From Mesostigma viride (lineage: Eukaryota; Streptophyta; Mesostigmatophyceae; Mesostigmatales; Mesostigmataceae), in assembly GCA_009746045.1 (NCBI GenBank), contig RPFO01001786.1, forward strand, positions 1-53,317: a stretch of 53,317 nucleotides of DNA, in the 5' to 3' direction. Positions 1 to 8,240 of this stretch are shown one piece after another; position 1 is the stretch's first letter, and every line of letters begins with the position of its first letter. Below the pieces are notes generated by a model. It was not told where the DNA came from and made no database searches. It was given only the letters and a program-made list of their open reading frames with translations. The translations under genes were made by a program, and so were the position numbers.

Positions 1-2
1 TG

Positions 3-359
3 CTTGACCGTGCACCCCGACAAAATAAAGGCTTGGAAGACATAGCGTCAAGAGCGTTCGAAGTCGTACACCGACGTTTCAAGCACTCGAGATCGCCCGT
101 TTCGGTGCCCAGAACGCACGACACGTTTTGGGAGATGGAGGCGGAACTATCGAACGTTTCAAACGCATCCGTGGCCGCTCGGGTGTTGGCCGCGCTCGTG
201 AAGAAACGGGAAGGGGATTGTGCAGACTTGCGCGCCGCTTACTACGCCCGAACGGGGAGAGAGCAAATGGTGATATGGGCTAGTGTGCGCGCCATCGTTT
301 CGAAACTCCGTCAACCCGGCTTCGACCTCGAGCAAGAACTTGGAGAGAAGAAGACGTGA
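3..359 (+). CDS. Hypothetical protein, 5' end cut by window edge
   Basis: The frame is open from the first bases of the window and closes with TGA at 357-359. No stop lies upstream, so the true start is outside the window; an internal ATG at about 135 is the only alternative. The visible 118 or so residues are basic and probably helical, with no motif, membrane segment or cysteine cluster that I recognise. It is followed by a small Cys/His gene on the same strand. The function is unknown. Confidence 0.55.
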   Translation, partial: LDRAPRQNKGLEDIASRAFEVVHRRFKHSRSPVSVPRTHDTFWEMEAELSNVSNASVAARVLAALVKKREGDCADLRAAYYARTGREQMVIWASVRAIVSKLRQPGFDLEQELGEKKT

Positions 360-395
360 CCGCTTATTTTCGACGCGAAGTTTATATGTTTTTTC

Positions 396-557
396 ATGGT
401 CGCCACGATCCGTTGTTGTGCCATGACTCGGACAGGGATGCGATGTAAGCGCGTGTCATCCAAGTCCAAGTGTTCGACTCATTTGCGAAAGATGAAAGCG
501 TCTACTCGCGCAAAACGCGGTGGGCGCGCGTACCGCCCGAGAAGACGGCCATCTTGA
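396..557 (+). CDS. Small basic Cys/His protein (53 aa)
   Basis: Starts at an ATG in good context (TCATGG), about 12 bases after a TATA-like TTTATAT. The N-terminal half carries a C-x2-C-A-x-T-x2-G-x2-C-x-R then C-x2-H pattern (cysteines near residues 7, 8, 17 and 25, histidine near 28), which I read as a small zinc-binding module. The C-terminal half is Arg/Lys rich and could bind nucleic acid. The same pattern opens the protein at 14739-15533. The repeated pattern is the main reason to believe so short a gene; the role is unknown. Confidence 0.55.
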   Translation: MVATIRCCAMTRTGMRCKRVSSKSKCSTHLRKMKASTRAKRGGRAYRPRRRPS

Positions 558-575
558 TGCCGATACGCCCTGTTT

Positions 576-920
576 ATGTCGTCGATCCCTATTTCCGTGA
601 CCGGGTCTCGACCACAGCAGCGCGTCCACCCGGTCGTGAAAGCAGAGCCTTCCTCGAAGCCGGCAGAAAAGCCCTCGTCTGCGACGTCCTCGTCCCAGAC
701 CGAGCCAGACACGCCAAGTCCCAAGAGGCCGGCGGACGAAGATGGTTCGGACGGGGAGGTCGATCCCGCGACGGGAAGAAAGCACAAGAAGACGAACGAC
801 GCAATCAGAAGCGCATTCGCAGAAACGGTTCTCGTTCAAAGAATTATCGAAAGTCGAATAAGTAATCATGGATGCTCTCGTGAATATCAAGGATTCCGAT
901 ATCTCTCCGTTCTCGTTTGA
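576..920 (+). CDS. Hypothetical Ser/Pro/acid-rich protein (114 aa)
   Basis: Starts at ATG 576. The first 40 residues are Ser/Pro rich, followed by an acidic stretch (ADEDGSDGEVD) and a basic patch (GRKHKKT), a layout typical of disordered viral regulatory or nuclear proteins. The last 53 bases overlap the start of the nuclease gene at 868. Other frames across 470-865 are also open because of high GC, so this assignment is tentative. No family recognised. Confidence 0.4.
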   Translation: MSSIPISVTGSRPQQRVHPVVKAEPSSKPAEKPSSATSSSQTEPDTPSPKRPADEDGSDGEVDPATGRKHKKTNDAIRSAFAETVLVQRIIESRISNHGCSREYQGFRYLSVLV

Positions 921-1344
921 TGGGATGGTGTTGTCATGCAAAATAGTTAGTTGTTATGACGGAGACACGGTCCGAGTGGCCGCTCTCCTGCCGTGGTCTA
1001 CGATGCCCGTCAAGTTTACAGTTCGGCTGATAGGCATCAACGCGCCCGAAATGAACCCCCGCTTATTCGAATGGAACCGCGAAGACACTAAAAAGCGCGC
1101 GTGTTTGGCGAGAAACGCGTTGATACAATTGACCACGAACGCGAGATTCGACTCTTCCGACTTCTCGTTGACCGCGGAACAAGTGCAACAAGTAGTAGAC
1201 ACGAACACGCGACTGATCACGGTTCGATGCCATCGGAACGACGCGTTTGGCCGGGTATTGGGGACTCTCGAAGTAGACAACGTGAACGTGAATGATATAA
1301 TGGTACAGTCTGGCCACGCGTCGCCGTTCGTGAAGGAGGGCTAA
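868..1344 (+). CDS. Staphylococcal nuclease-like (thermonuclease) protein
   Basis: 158 residues, about the size of a single SNase (OB-fold) domain. DGDTVRV lies at residues 31-37, RLIGINAPE at 53-61 and FGRV near 127-130. By the family pattern, R53, E61 and R129 match the catalytic Arg35, Glu43 and Arg87 of staphylococcal nuclease. The position of the calcium-ligand Asp40 is Asn58 here, so metal use or activity may differ. There is no signal peptide, which argues for action inside the cell on viral or host DNA/RNA. The start is ATG 868, after the poly-A-rich end of the preceding frame. Confidence 0.85.
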   Translation: MDALVNIKDSDISPFSFDGMVLSCKIVSCYDGDTVRVAALLPWSTMPVKFTVRLIGINAPEMNPRLFEWNREDTKKRACLARNALIQLTTNARFDSSDFSLTAEQVQQVVDTNTRLITVRCHRNDAFGRVLGTLEVDNVNVNDIMVQSGHASPFVKEG

Positions 1345-1369
1345 TTTTGTGTGATGTGTACATAAGAGA

Positions 1370-2023
1370 ATGAAGACGAAAACTCTGGCGGCGGGATTGA
1401 TTGTGGGCGGCTTTTTCGCGGCGGCGGCGGCCGTATACTCTACGCGGCCGGGATCTAACGAACCACCCGACCCTCAGACCGGTTCGTGCAAGATTGCCAC
1501 GTGGAACCAGAACACGTGTCTGGGGTCCAGTTCGTATCTCGGACTTTTCGTTCCTGGCGACAAACGACCGTCGGTTACCATGAAATTAGCCGAAAACGTG
1601 TCGAATGAACTTCACGCTGGCCCGTTTCGCGTGTCGAAAGTGCTCCGGGAACCTAGCGAGATCAACGCGAGAGATGGCATGTTTGTGTTAGAGTCTCCAA
1701 GCGGCTTTATTATAGTAAATGATGTTTCTTTACAATCAGACGTATCCCCTTATCAGACAGAGGGGTCGTATTGGGGCACACTGACCAAAGACCCCGCCAC
1801 CGAGTCCAAAGAGCGCCAAGACCGGATTCTCTTACTGGACAATTCGTACAACAGCAAAAGCTGGATGAACGCCATCAAAAAGAGCCAGTTGTCGGACCGG
1901 TTCCGGAACCATTTCCCCACACGGACCATCCAGCACTTTGACATGGGCGTTTGGGGGATCACGACGGTGACGGACAACGACGGAACCGTCAAAGTGTTTG
2001 CGTACGCTCATTGGGACGAGTAA
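1370..2023 (+). CDS. Signal-anchored/secreted hypothetical protein (217 aa)
   Basis: Begins MKTKT followed by a hydrophobic, alanine-rich segment at about residues 6-23, either a signal peptide or an N-terminal anchor. The remainder is hydrophilic with two cysteines near 39 and 50 that could form a disulfide bond. No enzyme motif is visible. It follows the nuclease gene by 25 bases, and its last 35 bases overlap the convergent zinc-ribbon gene. An envelope or virion protein is possible, but this is inference. Confidence 0.65.
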   Translation: MKTKTLAAGLIVGGFFAAAAAVYSTRPGSNEPPDPQTGSCKIATWNQNTCLGSSSYLGLFVPGDKRPSVTMKLAENVSNELHAGPFRVSKVLREPSEINARDGMFVLESPSGFIIVNDVSLQSDVSPYQTEGSYWGTLTKDPATESKERQDRILLLDNSYNSKSWMNAIKKSQLSDRFRNHFPTRTIQHFDMGVWGITTVTDNDGTVKVFAYAHWDE

Positions 2024-2414
2024 GAGGCTCCACGCGGTTCATCGCGAACGTGGCACCCTTGTTGATCGTCATGTGATACACGAGGTGCGAGGAAGGCGCG
2101 TTTTTCATCACTTTCATCATCTCCGACTCGTTCCTCCCCGTCCCGAACCTCTCGCCATAACACTTTGCGCACACGATGATCCACGGATGAGGAGGCGTCT
2201 CAAGCGCCACCTTCATGAGCCAGTATCCGACGAACTTCCACCCGTCCATGACGTCGGCAGAGTGGCACAGGCCGCACCCGCCTCTCTTCTGATCGTCGAC
2301 GGCTTCTAATTGCGCGATCCTTGCCATGCGGACGACTTTTCTCCTCTGCGCGTCCAACTCCTCCCTTTCTCGTTTCATCACGAACTCGGGCTTGTCGCAT
2401 CCGAAATACGCCAT
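1989..2414 (-). CDS. Zinc-ribbon-like hypothetical protein (141 aa)
   Basis: I start this at the ATG at 2414 (MAYFGC); the frame stays open further upstream only with a non-ATG start. Two CxxC pairs are visible, CGLC near residue 48 and CAKC near 83, spaced as in a four-cysteine zinc ribbon. An N-terminal basic helix precedes them. The 3' end overlaps the end of the convergent gene at 1370-2023. No family is recognised; a nucleic-acid or protein-binding role would be a guess. Confidence 0.65.
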   Translation of the reverse strand: MAYFGCDKPEFVMKREREELDAQRRKVVRMARIAQLEAVDDQKRGGCGLCHSADVMDGWKFVGYWLMKVALETPPHPWIIVCAKCYGERFGTGRNESEMMKVMKNAPSSHLVYHMTINKGATFAMNRVEPLTRPNERTQTL

Positions 2415-2415
2415 G

Positions 2416-2670
2416 TTAGCCGACAAGGCTCGGTTGCAAGGGAGCAGGAGCGGCAACGAGAGCGGGCGGGTCCGGGGTCAGCAGGGCGATGAAAAACAGA
2501 GCGAGGAAGAGGAACAGGAGACAGGCGCCGCAGAAGGCGGCTTTGTCCTTTGTAGTTTCTTCTTCTCGAAGGTACGGCGCGTCGATGACGACATGTGGAC
2601 GGCGTCCGTCCACGTACACGCACGACCCGTCACTCTTCGTGCATTGGAGATGAAGTGGCACTTGGGACAT
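2416..2670 (-). CDS. Small single-span membrane protein (84 aa)
   Basis: Starts at ATG 2670 and ends two bases before the next gene's start. About 45 polar residues with four cysteines come first, then one strong transmembrane segment near residues 46-66 (AFCGACLLFLFLALFFIALL), then a proline/alanine-rich tail. One of many short membrane proteins in this window. A virion membrane component is plausible but not shown. Confidence 0.6.
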   Translation of the reverse strand: MSQVPLHLQCTKSDGSCVYVDGRRPHVVIDAPYLREEETTKDKAAFCGACLLFLFLALFFIALLTPDPPALVAAPAPLQPSLVG

Positions 2671-2710
2671 TGCGAATATATTTTCTTGACATAATTATAT
2701 ACGAGTTACC

Positions 2711-3031
2711 ATGGGGCTTGAAGATGCCATCAAAGTACCTGTTCAAGTCGCGGATACGGGGATGCAGCAGGCTGCGGAGGGAGCAAAAACAGTGATAAAG
2801 AAAATAGGATTCATCCGCGAGGACGGGACAGTTCGTCCGATCTTCGCGGTGATTTTGGGAGGAACCATGGGGTTCAACCTCGGCATGACGATGCTCACCT
2901 ACTTAGACAAGTGGTTCAACAAGGTCGACAGCAAGAACCGGCATTTCCTCAATGTCGGCATCTCCACTCTTCTTGGCACCATCCTTGCCATCTCCATGTA
3001 CGACATGATGACCCGACTTGGCAAGGGTTAA
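2711..3031 (+). CDS. Two-span membrane protein (106 aa)
   Basis: Starts at ATG 2711 after an A/T-rich leader containing TAATTATATA. Amphipathic N-terminal 45 residues are followed by two hydrophobic segments, near 45-63 (FAVILGGTMGFNLGMTMLTY) and 80-98. It ends exactly one base before the stop of the convergent gene at 3032. Divergent from the membrane gene at 2416-2670. No family recognised. Confidence 0.65.
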   Translation: MGLEDAIKVPVQVADTGMQQAAEGAKTVIKKIGFIREDGTVRPIFAVILGGTMGFNLGMTMLTYLDKWFNKVDSKNRHFLNVGISTLLGTILAISMYDMMTRLGKG

Positions 3032-3265
3032 TCACCCCCGCCCCGTGTTCCTGAGACGCATGCAGAACTTCCGATTCCACCCGATCATCTCCAGCAACAC
3101 GTGAAGGACGGCAGCCGAGGCCGCCACCTGCACGAGGATGCCGGTGTGAGTCATCGCCCTCTCCTCGTCGTGCTGCATGTGTATCGAGTGGACCACCGTC
3201 ATGATCCCTGCCATAGCCGCGGCCACCACCAACGCCTCCACGAGCACAACGCCAAACTGAGACAT
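3032..3265 (-). CDS. Two-span membrane protein (77 aa)
   Basis: Starts at ATG 3265. Hydrophobic segments near residues 5-26 (VVLVEALVVAAAMAGIMTVV) and 42-62 are separated by a histidine/acid-rich loop. The tail is basic. It meets the gene at 2711-3031 end to end, stop codon beside stop codon. It resembles the other small viral membrane proteins here in layout only. Confidence 0.6.
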   Translation of the reverse strand: MSQFGVVLVEALVVAAAMAGIMTVVHSIHMQHDEERAMTHTGILVQVAASAAVLHVLLEMIGWNRKFCMRLRNTGRG

Positions 3266-3293
3266 TTATCATTGTCTTTGAAAATAACGACAT

Positions 3294-3806
3294 TCAAGGC
3301 ATCACGAACGATCGCCTCACGCGGGCGATGTCCCCCGTGGACAACTGCATTTTACACAGATCGTACAAGGACCGAGCTTTCGCGGAACGAGCGCGTTCTG
3401 CGCACGCTCGTGCCAACTCGGACGCCTCTGCGCGTCTCTGCCCGTCCGCCACCATACGACACAAGGCAAACACGTCGATGTCGTCCACCATCTCAAAGTA
3501 TCGATCCCCGCGGTCGTACATGCGGACGATTTCTCCCAACATCTCGGCGTCTCCCGACACGAGAACTCTCGTCGCGATATTGGCGAAATCGTCCACGGTT
3601 CTCCCGCCGGAACGAGCGAAACGTCTCAGCACGCACTTACACCCGGTCCGCACGTCCACGCCGACTTCTTCACACGCCGCCTTGAAACCTTCAAACTTCC
3701 TCATGCCGCGAAGGAAACTCACCTCGCATCTGCGACACACCCCGTGGACGTAGGATTCGTCACAACACCGCGACATGGCTCGAGAACAGTAGACACAAGG
3801 GCGCAT
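3294..3806 (-). CDS. Cys-rich N-terminal zinc-finger protein (170 aa)
   Basis: Starts at ATG 3806. The first 30 residues hold two CxxC pairs (CVYC at 4-7 and CRRC at about 24-27) with CC and His between them, so a zinc-binding module is likely. The rest is predicted helical and Arg/Ala rich, with a second cysteine pair near 56-58. No catalytic motif. It lies divergent to the coiled-coil gene starting at 3845. Confidence 0.65.
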   Translation of the reverse strand: MRPCVYCSRAMSRCCDESYVHGVCRRCEVSFLRGMRKFEGFKAACEEVGVDVRTGCKCVLRRFARSGGRTVDDFANIATRVLVSGDAEMLGEIVRMYDRGDRYFEMVDDIDVFALCRMVADGQRRAEASELARACAERARSAKARSLYDLCKMQLSTGDIARVRRSFVMP

Positions 3807-3844
3807 TCCATCGACGCAATAATGTTAGGAGAATAGTGTATGGC

Positions 3845-4174
3845 ATGGACGCGTACCTCCTGTTTCGTCCGTCGATAGACGTATCTTTGCAAGGTGTCGT
3901 GTCGGGTTTGCAGGCGTACGATCCGTGGCTAGATCCCAGGAGACTTACCCACGAGTTCGTGTCCGACTCGTCTGCGCCAAGCGCTGCTCCACCCGCCGTT
4001 GGATGGGGTTTGCTGCGAGGATTATTTCAGGGCATGAAGGACGCGGGTTCAAAAATATGGCATCCGCTGACCGGAAACGTGTCGCAGACGAGTTTGGTGA
4101 CCGCGGTAAAAGGGTGGATGACGTTACCGCGAGGTTTATTCACGACCGGGAGGCACAATTACAAGCCGAAATAG
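3845..4174 (+). CDS. Probable N-terminal piece of the giant coiled-coil gene
   Basis: Starts at ATG 3845 and is open to TAG 4174. The first 100 residues are not coiled coil: they contain a Pro/Ala/Ser linker and a Gly/Trp-rich stretch. Near 4147 (a GGG run) the coding character moves to the next frame, which runs into a heptad-rich helix. I infer that 3845-8240 was or is one gene and that this piece is its head. If the frames are real as printed, it is a separate 110-residue protein overlapping the next reading frame. Confidence 0.55.
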   Translation: MDAYLLFRPSIDVSLQGVVSGLQAYDPWLDPRRLTHEFVSDSSAPSAAPPAVGWGLLRGLFQGMKDAGSKIWHPLTGNVSQTSLVTAVKGWMTLPRGLFTTGRHNYKPK

Positions 4175-4256
4175 AGAACATGAAACGTGAGTACAAAAAG
4201 CAGCGGCCAAAGCAGAGGCTGAATTCAAGATACAACTAGCCGACGCGCAATCGGTG

Positions 4257-6125
4257 ATGGATGACAGGGTCATCAAGCTGCGTAACGACCACTCCCGATT
4301 GGAAGCGGAGCGCAACGATCTGATAGCGAAACTCAAGGATCCGAAGGTAATCGTCGATTCCAAGGTTTATAAGGACCTACAAGCGATCGAAGAAGAAAGT
4401 ACCCAAAAACTCCGAGATGTACAAAACGAACTCTCGCTTCTAATGGATCAATTGCGCGATCCCAAAACAGCGGTAAGTTCTGAACCGTACAGACAGCTAC
4501 AGGATATCGAGGAAAGGGCGCGCATTGAACTCCGAAATGCACAAAAACAGCTTGCGGATCGCGTGTCACAGCAAGATACTGCTAGCGAGCTCATGAAATC
4601 GGTGCTCGAGGCACGCGCGGAAATTGTTGACAAATTGTCCGATCCAGACGCGTTTTGGAATAAGAACGCGATGGAAGAGTCTATTGAAAAACTCGAAAAT
4701 TTGATTAACACATACGACGGAGAAGCGTTCCGCGCACTGGGTATCACGAGTTTCATTAGCAACGCCAGGCGCGACTTAGACGTATTGCGTCGTCAACTAT
4801 ACCTAACGCGGGACAACGCCAGTATGATTTCACAACAGGCCCAGAAGATCGAGGAGCAACGTAGAGCGACGGAGAAGATGGAGAGTGAAAAAGAAATACT
4901 CGGAGGGCTGATCGAAGAAACGGTAAAGGCTCACGCAGCCCAATTGGCGGCCGAAAAGGCGAGTCGTTTAGACACGGAAAGAAAATTGCAGTCCGAACTG
5001 CGGAAAACAGAGGAGCTGAAAGCCGCGTCGACGGCAAAACTCGAGGAGGCCAAGAAGAAGAGCGATTCGCGGTTGGCGGAGGTTAAAGCATTATCAGAAG
5101 CAAAACGAGTTGAGTTCGAAAAAGAAATCAACGAATTGAGGATCAAGTTATTGAACGAGGATGCGACAAATAGCGATCTCTCAAAAATTCGCGCGGACTT
5201 GATTGAATATGTAACGCGAATTGAACGCGCTACACGAGCGGTCGACGCGATAGTCGAAGAGTTCTTGCACTCGCGACCACGCGATCTTCCGACATCCCCA
5301 GAGGATGTTAATGATTTACAAGAGAAAGCGAGCGACGCCGAGAAAGCAATTCGTGACATAAAACGCGAATACGGTGTTGACGATTCTACAAAATATCCTG
5401 TTGGAAACGCGTATCTAGATGGCCAACTCCGGGTTCTGGAAGAGTACAACAAGGTGACGAACCAGTGGATCAAAGACAAAACGCGCCTAGATATCGTGGC
5501 CCGTGAACGTGACCAGCTGGAAGCGGACCTCGAGGAACGTTTGCGCGCACTTCAAGAGAAAGACGCCTTTATACAACGGACAGCGAAGGAAAAACTAGAA
5601 TCCGAGAATCGCGCGGGACAATTAGAGGGAATGTTGAGTACTGGTCTTATACAACTCGGGCAACTACGCGAACGAATGAAGTCAGAAACTGAAAAGAACG
5701 CCAATCTGACACGAGATCGAGAGACATTGGAAGCAACTATCAGCGACCTAAGACGCGAGCTTCAAACACAAGCAGAAAGGGTTTCAACAGAGGAGGAAAT
5801 ATCCCAACTTCGAAGCCGGGCCGGCAAATTGACGACGCTCGAGACAGAACACGCGAATATGATATCAGAATTAGCCGCGCGTGACAAACTGATCAGCCAG
5901 CTGGAACGTGCGGCCAAAGCACAATCGGAATCCTTGACGAACTTACAATCCCGGTTTGAAGCCGCCGAGGAATCCGCGAAAAGGAATCAAGGTGAAATAA
6001 AGAAGCTCAAGAAAACGTTGGGTACCCAGAATAGCGAATTTGAAAGCACGCGTGCCCGCCTGGAATTAGCTAACAAGCGGATCGAGTCAGAGTCTAGAGC
6101 AAAAGAAAAGATAGCTGCCCGATGA
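4257..6125 (+). CDS. Giant coiled-coil protein, main segment
   Basis: Open from about 4191; first ATG at 4257. Nearly the whole 620 residues are Glu/Lys/Arg/Leu-rich heptads as in myosin, kinesin or SMC arms. Phrases are repeated, for example KLKDPK then QLRDPK about 40 residues apart, suggesting internal duplication. No ATPase head is present. Upstream coding continues in another frame across the A5 run at 4195-4199, and downstream past 6121. Base use is more A/T-rich than the neighbours. A structural or scaffold role is inferred from the coiled coil only. Confidence 0.75.
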   Translation: MDDRVIKLRNDHSRLEAERNDLIAKLKDPKVIVDSKVYKDLQAIEEESTQKLRDVQNELSLLMDQLRDPKTAVSSEPYRQLQDIEERARIELRNAQKQLADRVSQQDTASELMKSVLEARAEIVDKLSDPDAFWNKNAMEESIEKLENLINTYDGEAFRALGITSFISNARRDLDVLRRQLYLTRDNASMISQQAQKIEEQRRATEKMESEKEILGGLIEETVKAHAAQLAAEKASRLDTERKLQSELRKTEELKAASTAKLEEAKKKSDSRLAEVKALSEAKRVEFEKEINELRIKLLNEDATNSDLSKIRADLIEYVTRIERATRAVDAIVEEFLHSRPRDLPTSPEDVNDLQEKASDAEKAIRDIKREYGVDDSTKYPVGNAYLDGQLRVLEEYNKVTNQWIKDKTRLDIVARERDQLEADLEERLRALQEKDAFIQRTAKEKLESENRAGQLEGMLSTGLIQLGQLRERMKSETEKNANLTRDRETLEATISDLRRELQTQAERVSTEEEISQLRSRAGKLTTLETEHANMISELAARDKLISQLERAAKAQSESLTNLQSRFEAAEESAKRNQGEIKKLKKTLGTQNSEFESTRARLELANKRIESESRAKEKIAAR

Positions 6126-6793
6126 GAGAATATGAAAACCAGATCCGCGCTTTGACTAAAAAGGCCGAAGAACGCACAGGCAACGTAGCGTTGACCATCT
6201 CTGAACGGCGACGATTAGAGGATTTAATTGTCAAACACGGAGATCAGCAGACCCAGTTGGAGCAAACGTATGCTCTCGTGTCGGAAATGACACGGGAAAG
6301 AGACGACTTAGCCACCCAGTTAGAAAACTCCAGAACACAACTATCGGAGGTCACTACCGCAAAAGATGCGATAATTGCGACTGCGCAAAATGAGCTGAAC
6401 CGTGCCATCCAAACCCAACGCGAACTAGCGTCACAACTCGGAAATCAACAACTAGCAAACTCTGACGCGCTTGCTTCACTTGGATACTTTAAACGCCAAC
6501 TGGACGAAACTAACCGTCAATATCACAACTCCGAGATTAAATATGAACAAACACGACAGTGGTTACGGGAGGCTGGCGATAAAAACCAGGGCTTGAAAAG
6601 TGAACTTAACGCTATAGAAGTTGAACTTGAAAGGCAGACCGAAAACTCTCTTAACGTGCAACCAAGCTACAAAGACAACCGAACAATTTCACATATTAAA
6701 AAATTAAAAGAAACATTAAGCGCAAAACGCGCGGAATTGGACGCTGCGACCAAACATCGGAAAAATCGCGGTCGCGTTGCAAGAAGCTCATGA
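6122..6793 (+). CDS. Giant coiled-coil protein, second segment
   Basis: ATG 6122 overlaps the TGA of the preceding segment (ATGA). The 223 residues continue the same heptad pattern with Gln/Asn-rich stretches. The coding character shifts again at the A5 run 6761-6765; the last ten residues of this frame lose the heptad pattern while the next frame picks it up. I infer it is an internal part of one broken gene. A start-stop coupled independent gene is the alternative. Confidence 0.6.
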   Translation: MREYENQIRALTKKAEERTGNVALTISERRRLEDLIVKHGDQQTQLEQTYALVSEMTRERDDLATQLENSRTQLSEVTTAKDAIIATAQNELNRAIQTQRELASQLGNQQLANSDALASLGYFKRQLDETNRQYHNSEIKYEQTRQWLREAGDKNQGLKSELNAIEVELERQTENSLNVQPSYKDNRTISHIKKLKETLSAKRAELDAATKHRKNRGRVARSS

Positions 6794-8240
6794 CGAGTTA
6801 TCTGAACTGCGGAAACACAAGAAAAATATGGAGAAAGAAGCCGCACAACACGACGAGTTACAGAGGAATCTGGAGGAAGCGACAGAAAACGTACGAAATC
6901 TGAAGACAGAGCTCGCCAGAGCGCGCAATTTGACCCCGGCCAATGTACAGGAGTTACTAGAGCAACGAGAACGTGAAAAGGCGCAATTATATGAAGAAAA
7001 TCAAGCCGTTATTAAAAGAAGAGACGAACTAGATGCCGAATTGCGACGACAACTGCAGGAGGTGATTCCGAAACAGAATAAGGAGTTGCAATTGGCGTCA
7101 CAAAACATTATCGAATTGAAATCGACAATTCAGGAGGCCGCGAGAAAGGAACAGCAATTGTCTTCCTTGTTGCGCGAGTATCAAGAAAAGAACGAACGTG
7201 CAGAAGAGGAGCTCGCCACGTTGAGAGCAAATTACGACATATCTGACAAGGGTAACTTTGAACTTCGAGAACGTATAGAGTCGCTGCAGCAAGAAATTGA
7301 AGCACGCAACAAAGCAGCCGGGGCGTTAGACGCACGTATTCTGACCGAGCGGGGTTTGCATGAAGATGCGCTCGCAAGTCTGCGCAACGAACTCGCGCTC
7401 GAGAGGAAATCGCGTGAAGCCAATCAGAGTGACGCTTTATCGTTGAAGGAATCGCTGGAAAGCACCGTGCGCGAGTATAAAGATACTAGTGAGAAATTGC
7501 GCAATGCTGAAGAACTGGCCTCACAACTACCCGGACTCCAAGAAGAACTAAAAAGCAAAACAGCCCGGGTCGACGAACTCATGCGCAAACTCGCCGAGGC
7601 CGAAGCGCGACATGAATCCGCCGTTAAGTCGTTAGCAAGCTCGCGCGAATTGTCTGAACAAGAACGTACCACACGCGAAAAGGCTGCAGAGACCGAGGCA
7701 AACAATGTTCGACTTTTGAAGGCAGAATTGAAAAACAACCAGATAATGTCCACGGTTGCAGGGAAGATCATGCTCAACCGCATAGTCGCGGCCAAGGCGC
7801 AAGCCAACCGAATTCCCGAATTACAATCGAAATTGGAAGGCTTACTGAAGACCAACTCTTACTTGAAAAAGATAGTGCACGCGCTCACCGACAAAACGAG
7901 AGCCGCTCCGAGAGGGTTTTACAAACTAGACGACCGTCGCAATTACAAAACCAAACAAAATGAACACGCGCTCCTACGAATGGTCCGCCCTTTAATGACT
8001 GTCGTGAAGGACGAATTTGGACGCCGTCTCCAGGCAGCGAGTGCAACGAACGAGGATTTAGAGAAACAGTTGCGGTTGTTGACCGATTCGCTAGCGGCTT
8101 CTCAAGAGACAAATCGTCAATTAGACAGGGAACTGGGGTTGTTAGGCCCATCGACGTCTCGAAAACGGATGCGCGCACAAGACCCGGATATAGAGGGCGT
8201 AGTGAATGGGATTACGAGAACGGTCGATATGGCAGTCTAA
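6777..8240 (+). CDS. Giant coiled-coil protein, C-terminal segment
   Basis: Open in a third frame; the first ATG within it is at 6828. About 380 residues of coiled coil lead to a less helical C-terminal domain of roughly 100 residues containing aromatic and basic patches (RGFYKLDDRRNYKTK), then a tail with a possible nuclear-localisation-like SRKRMR. It ends in a 29-base tail-to-tail overlap with the NifS-like gene. Function unknown. Confidence 0.7.
   Translation: MQEAHDELSELRKHKKNMEKEAAQHDELQRNLEEATENVRNLKTELARARNLTPANVQELLEQREREKAQLYEENQAVIKRRDELDAELRRQLQEVIPKQNKELQLASQNIIELKSTIQEAARKEQQLSSLLREYQEKNERAEEELATLRANYDISDKGNFELRERIESLQQEIEARNKAAGALDARILTERGLHEDALASLRNELALERKSREANQSDALSLKESLESTVREYKDTSEKLRNAEELASQLPGLQEELKSKTARVDELMRKLAEAEARHESAVKSLASSRELSEQERTTREKAAETEANNVRLLKAELKNNQIMSTVAGKIMLNRIVAAKAQANRIPELQSKLEGLLKTNSYLKKIVHALTDKTRAAPRGFYKLDDRRNYKTKQNEHALLRMVRPLMTVVKDEFGRRLQAASATNEDLEKQLRLLTDSLAASQETNRQLDRELGLLGPSTSRKRMRAQDPDIEGVVNGITRTVDMAV

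Noticed and set aside
470-865. Alternative frame over the 576-920 gene
   Set aside because: Starts with GTG, Arg-rich throughout and typical of a GC shadow frame, though the choice is not certain.
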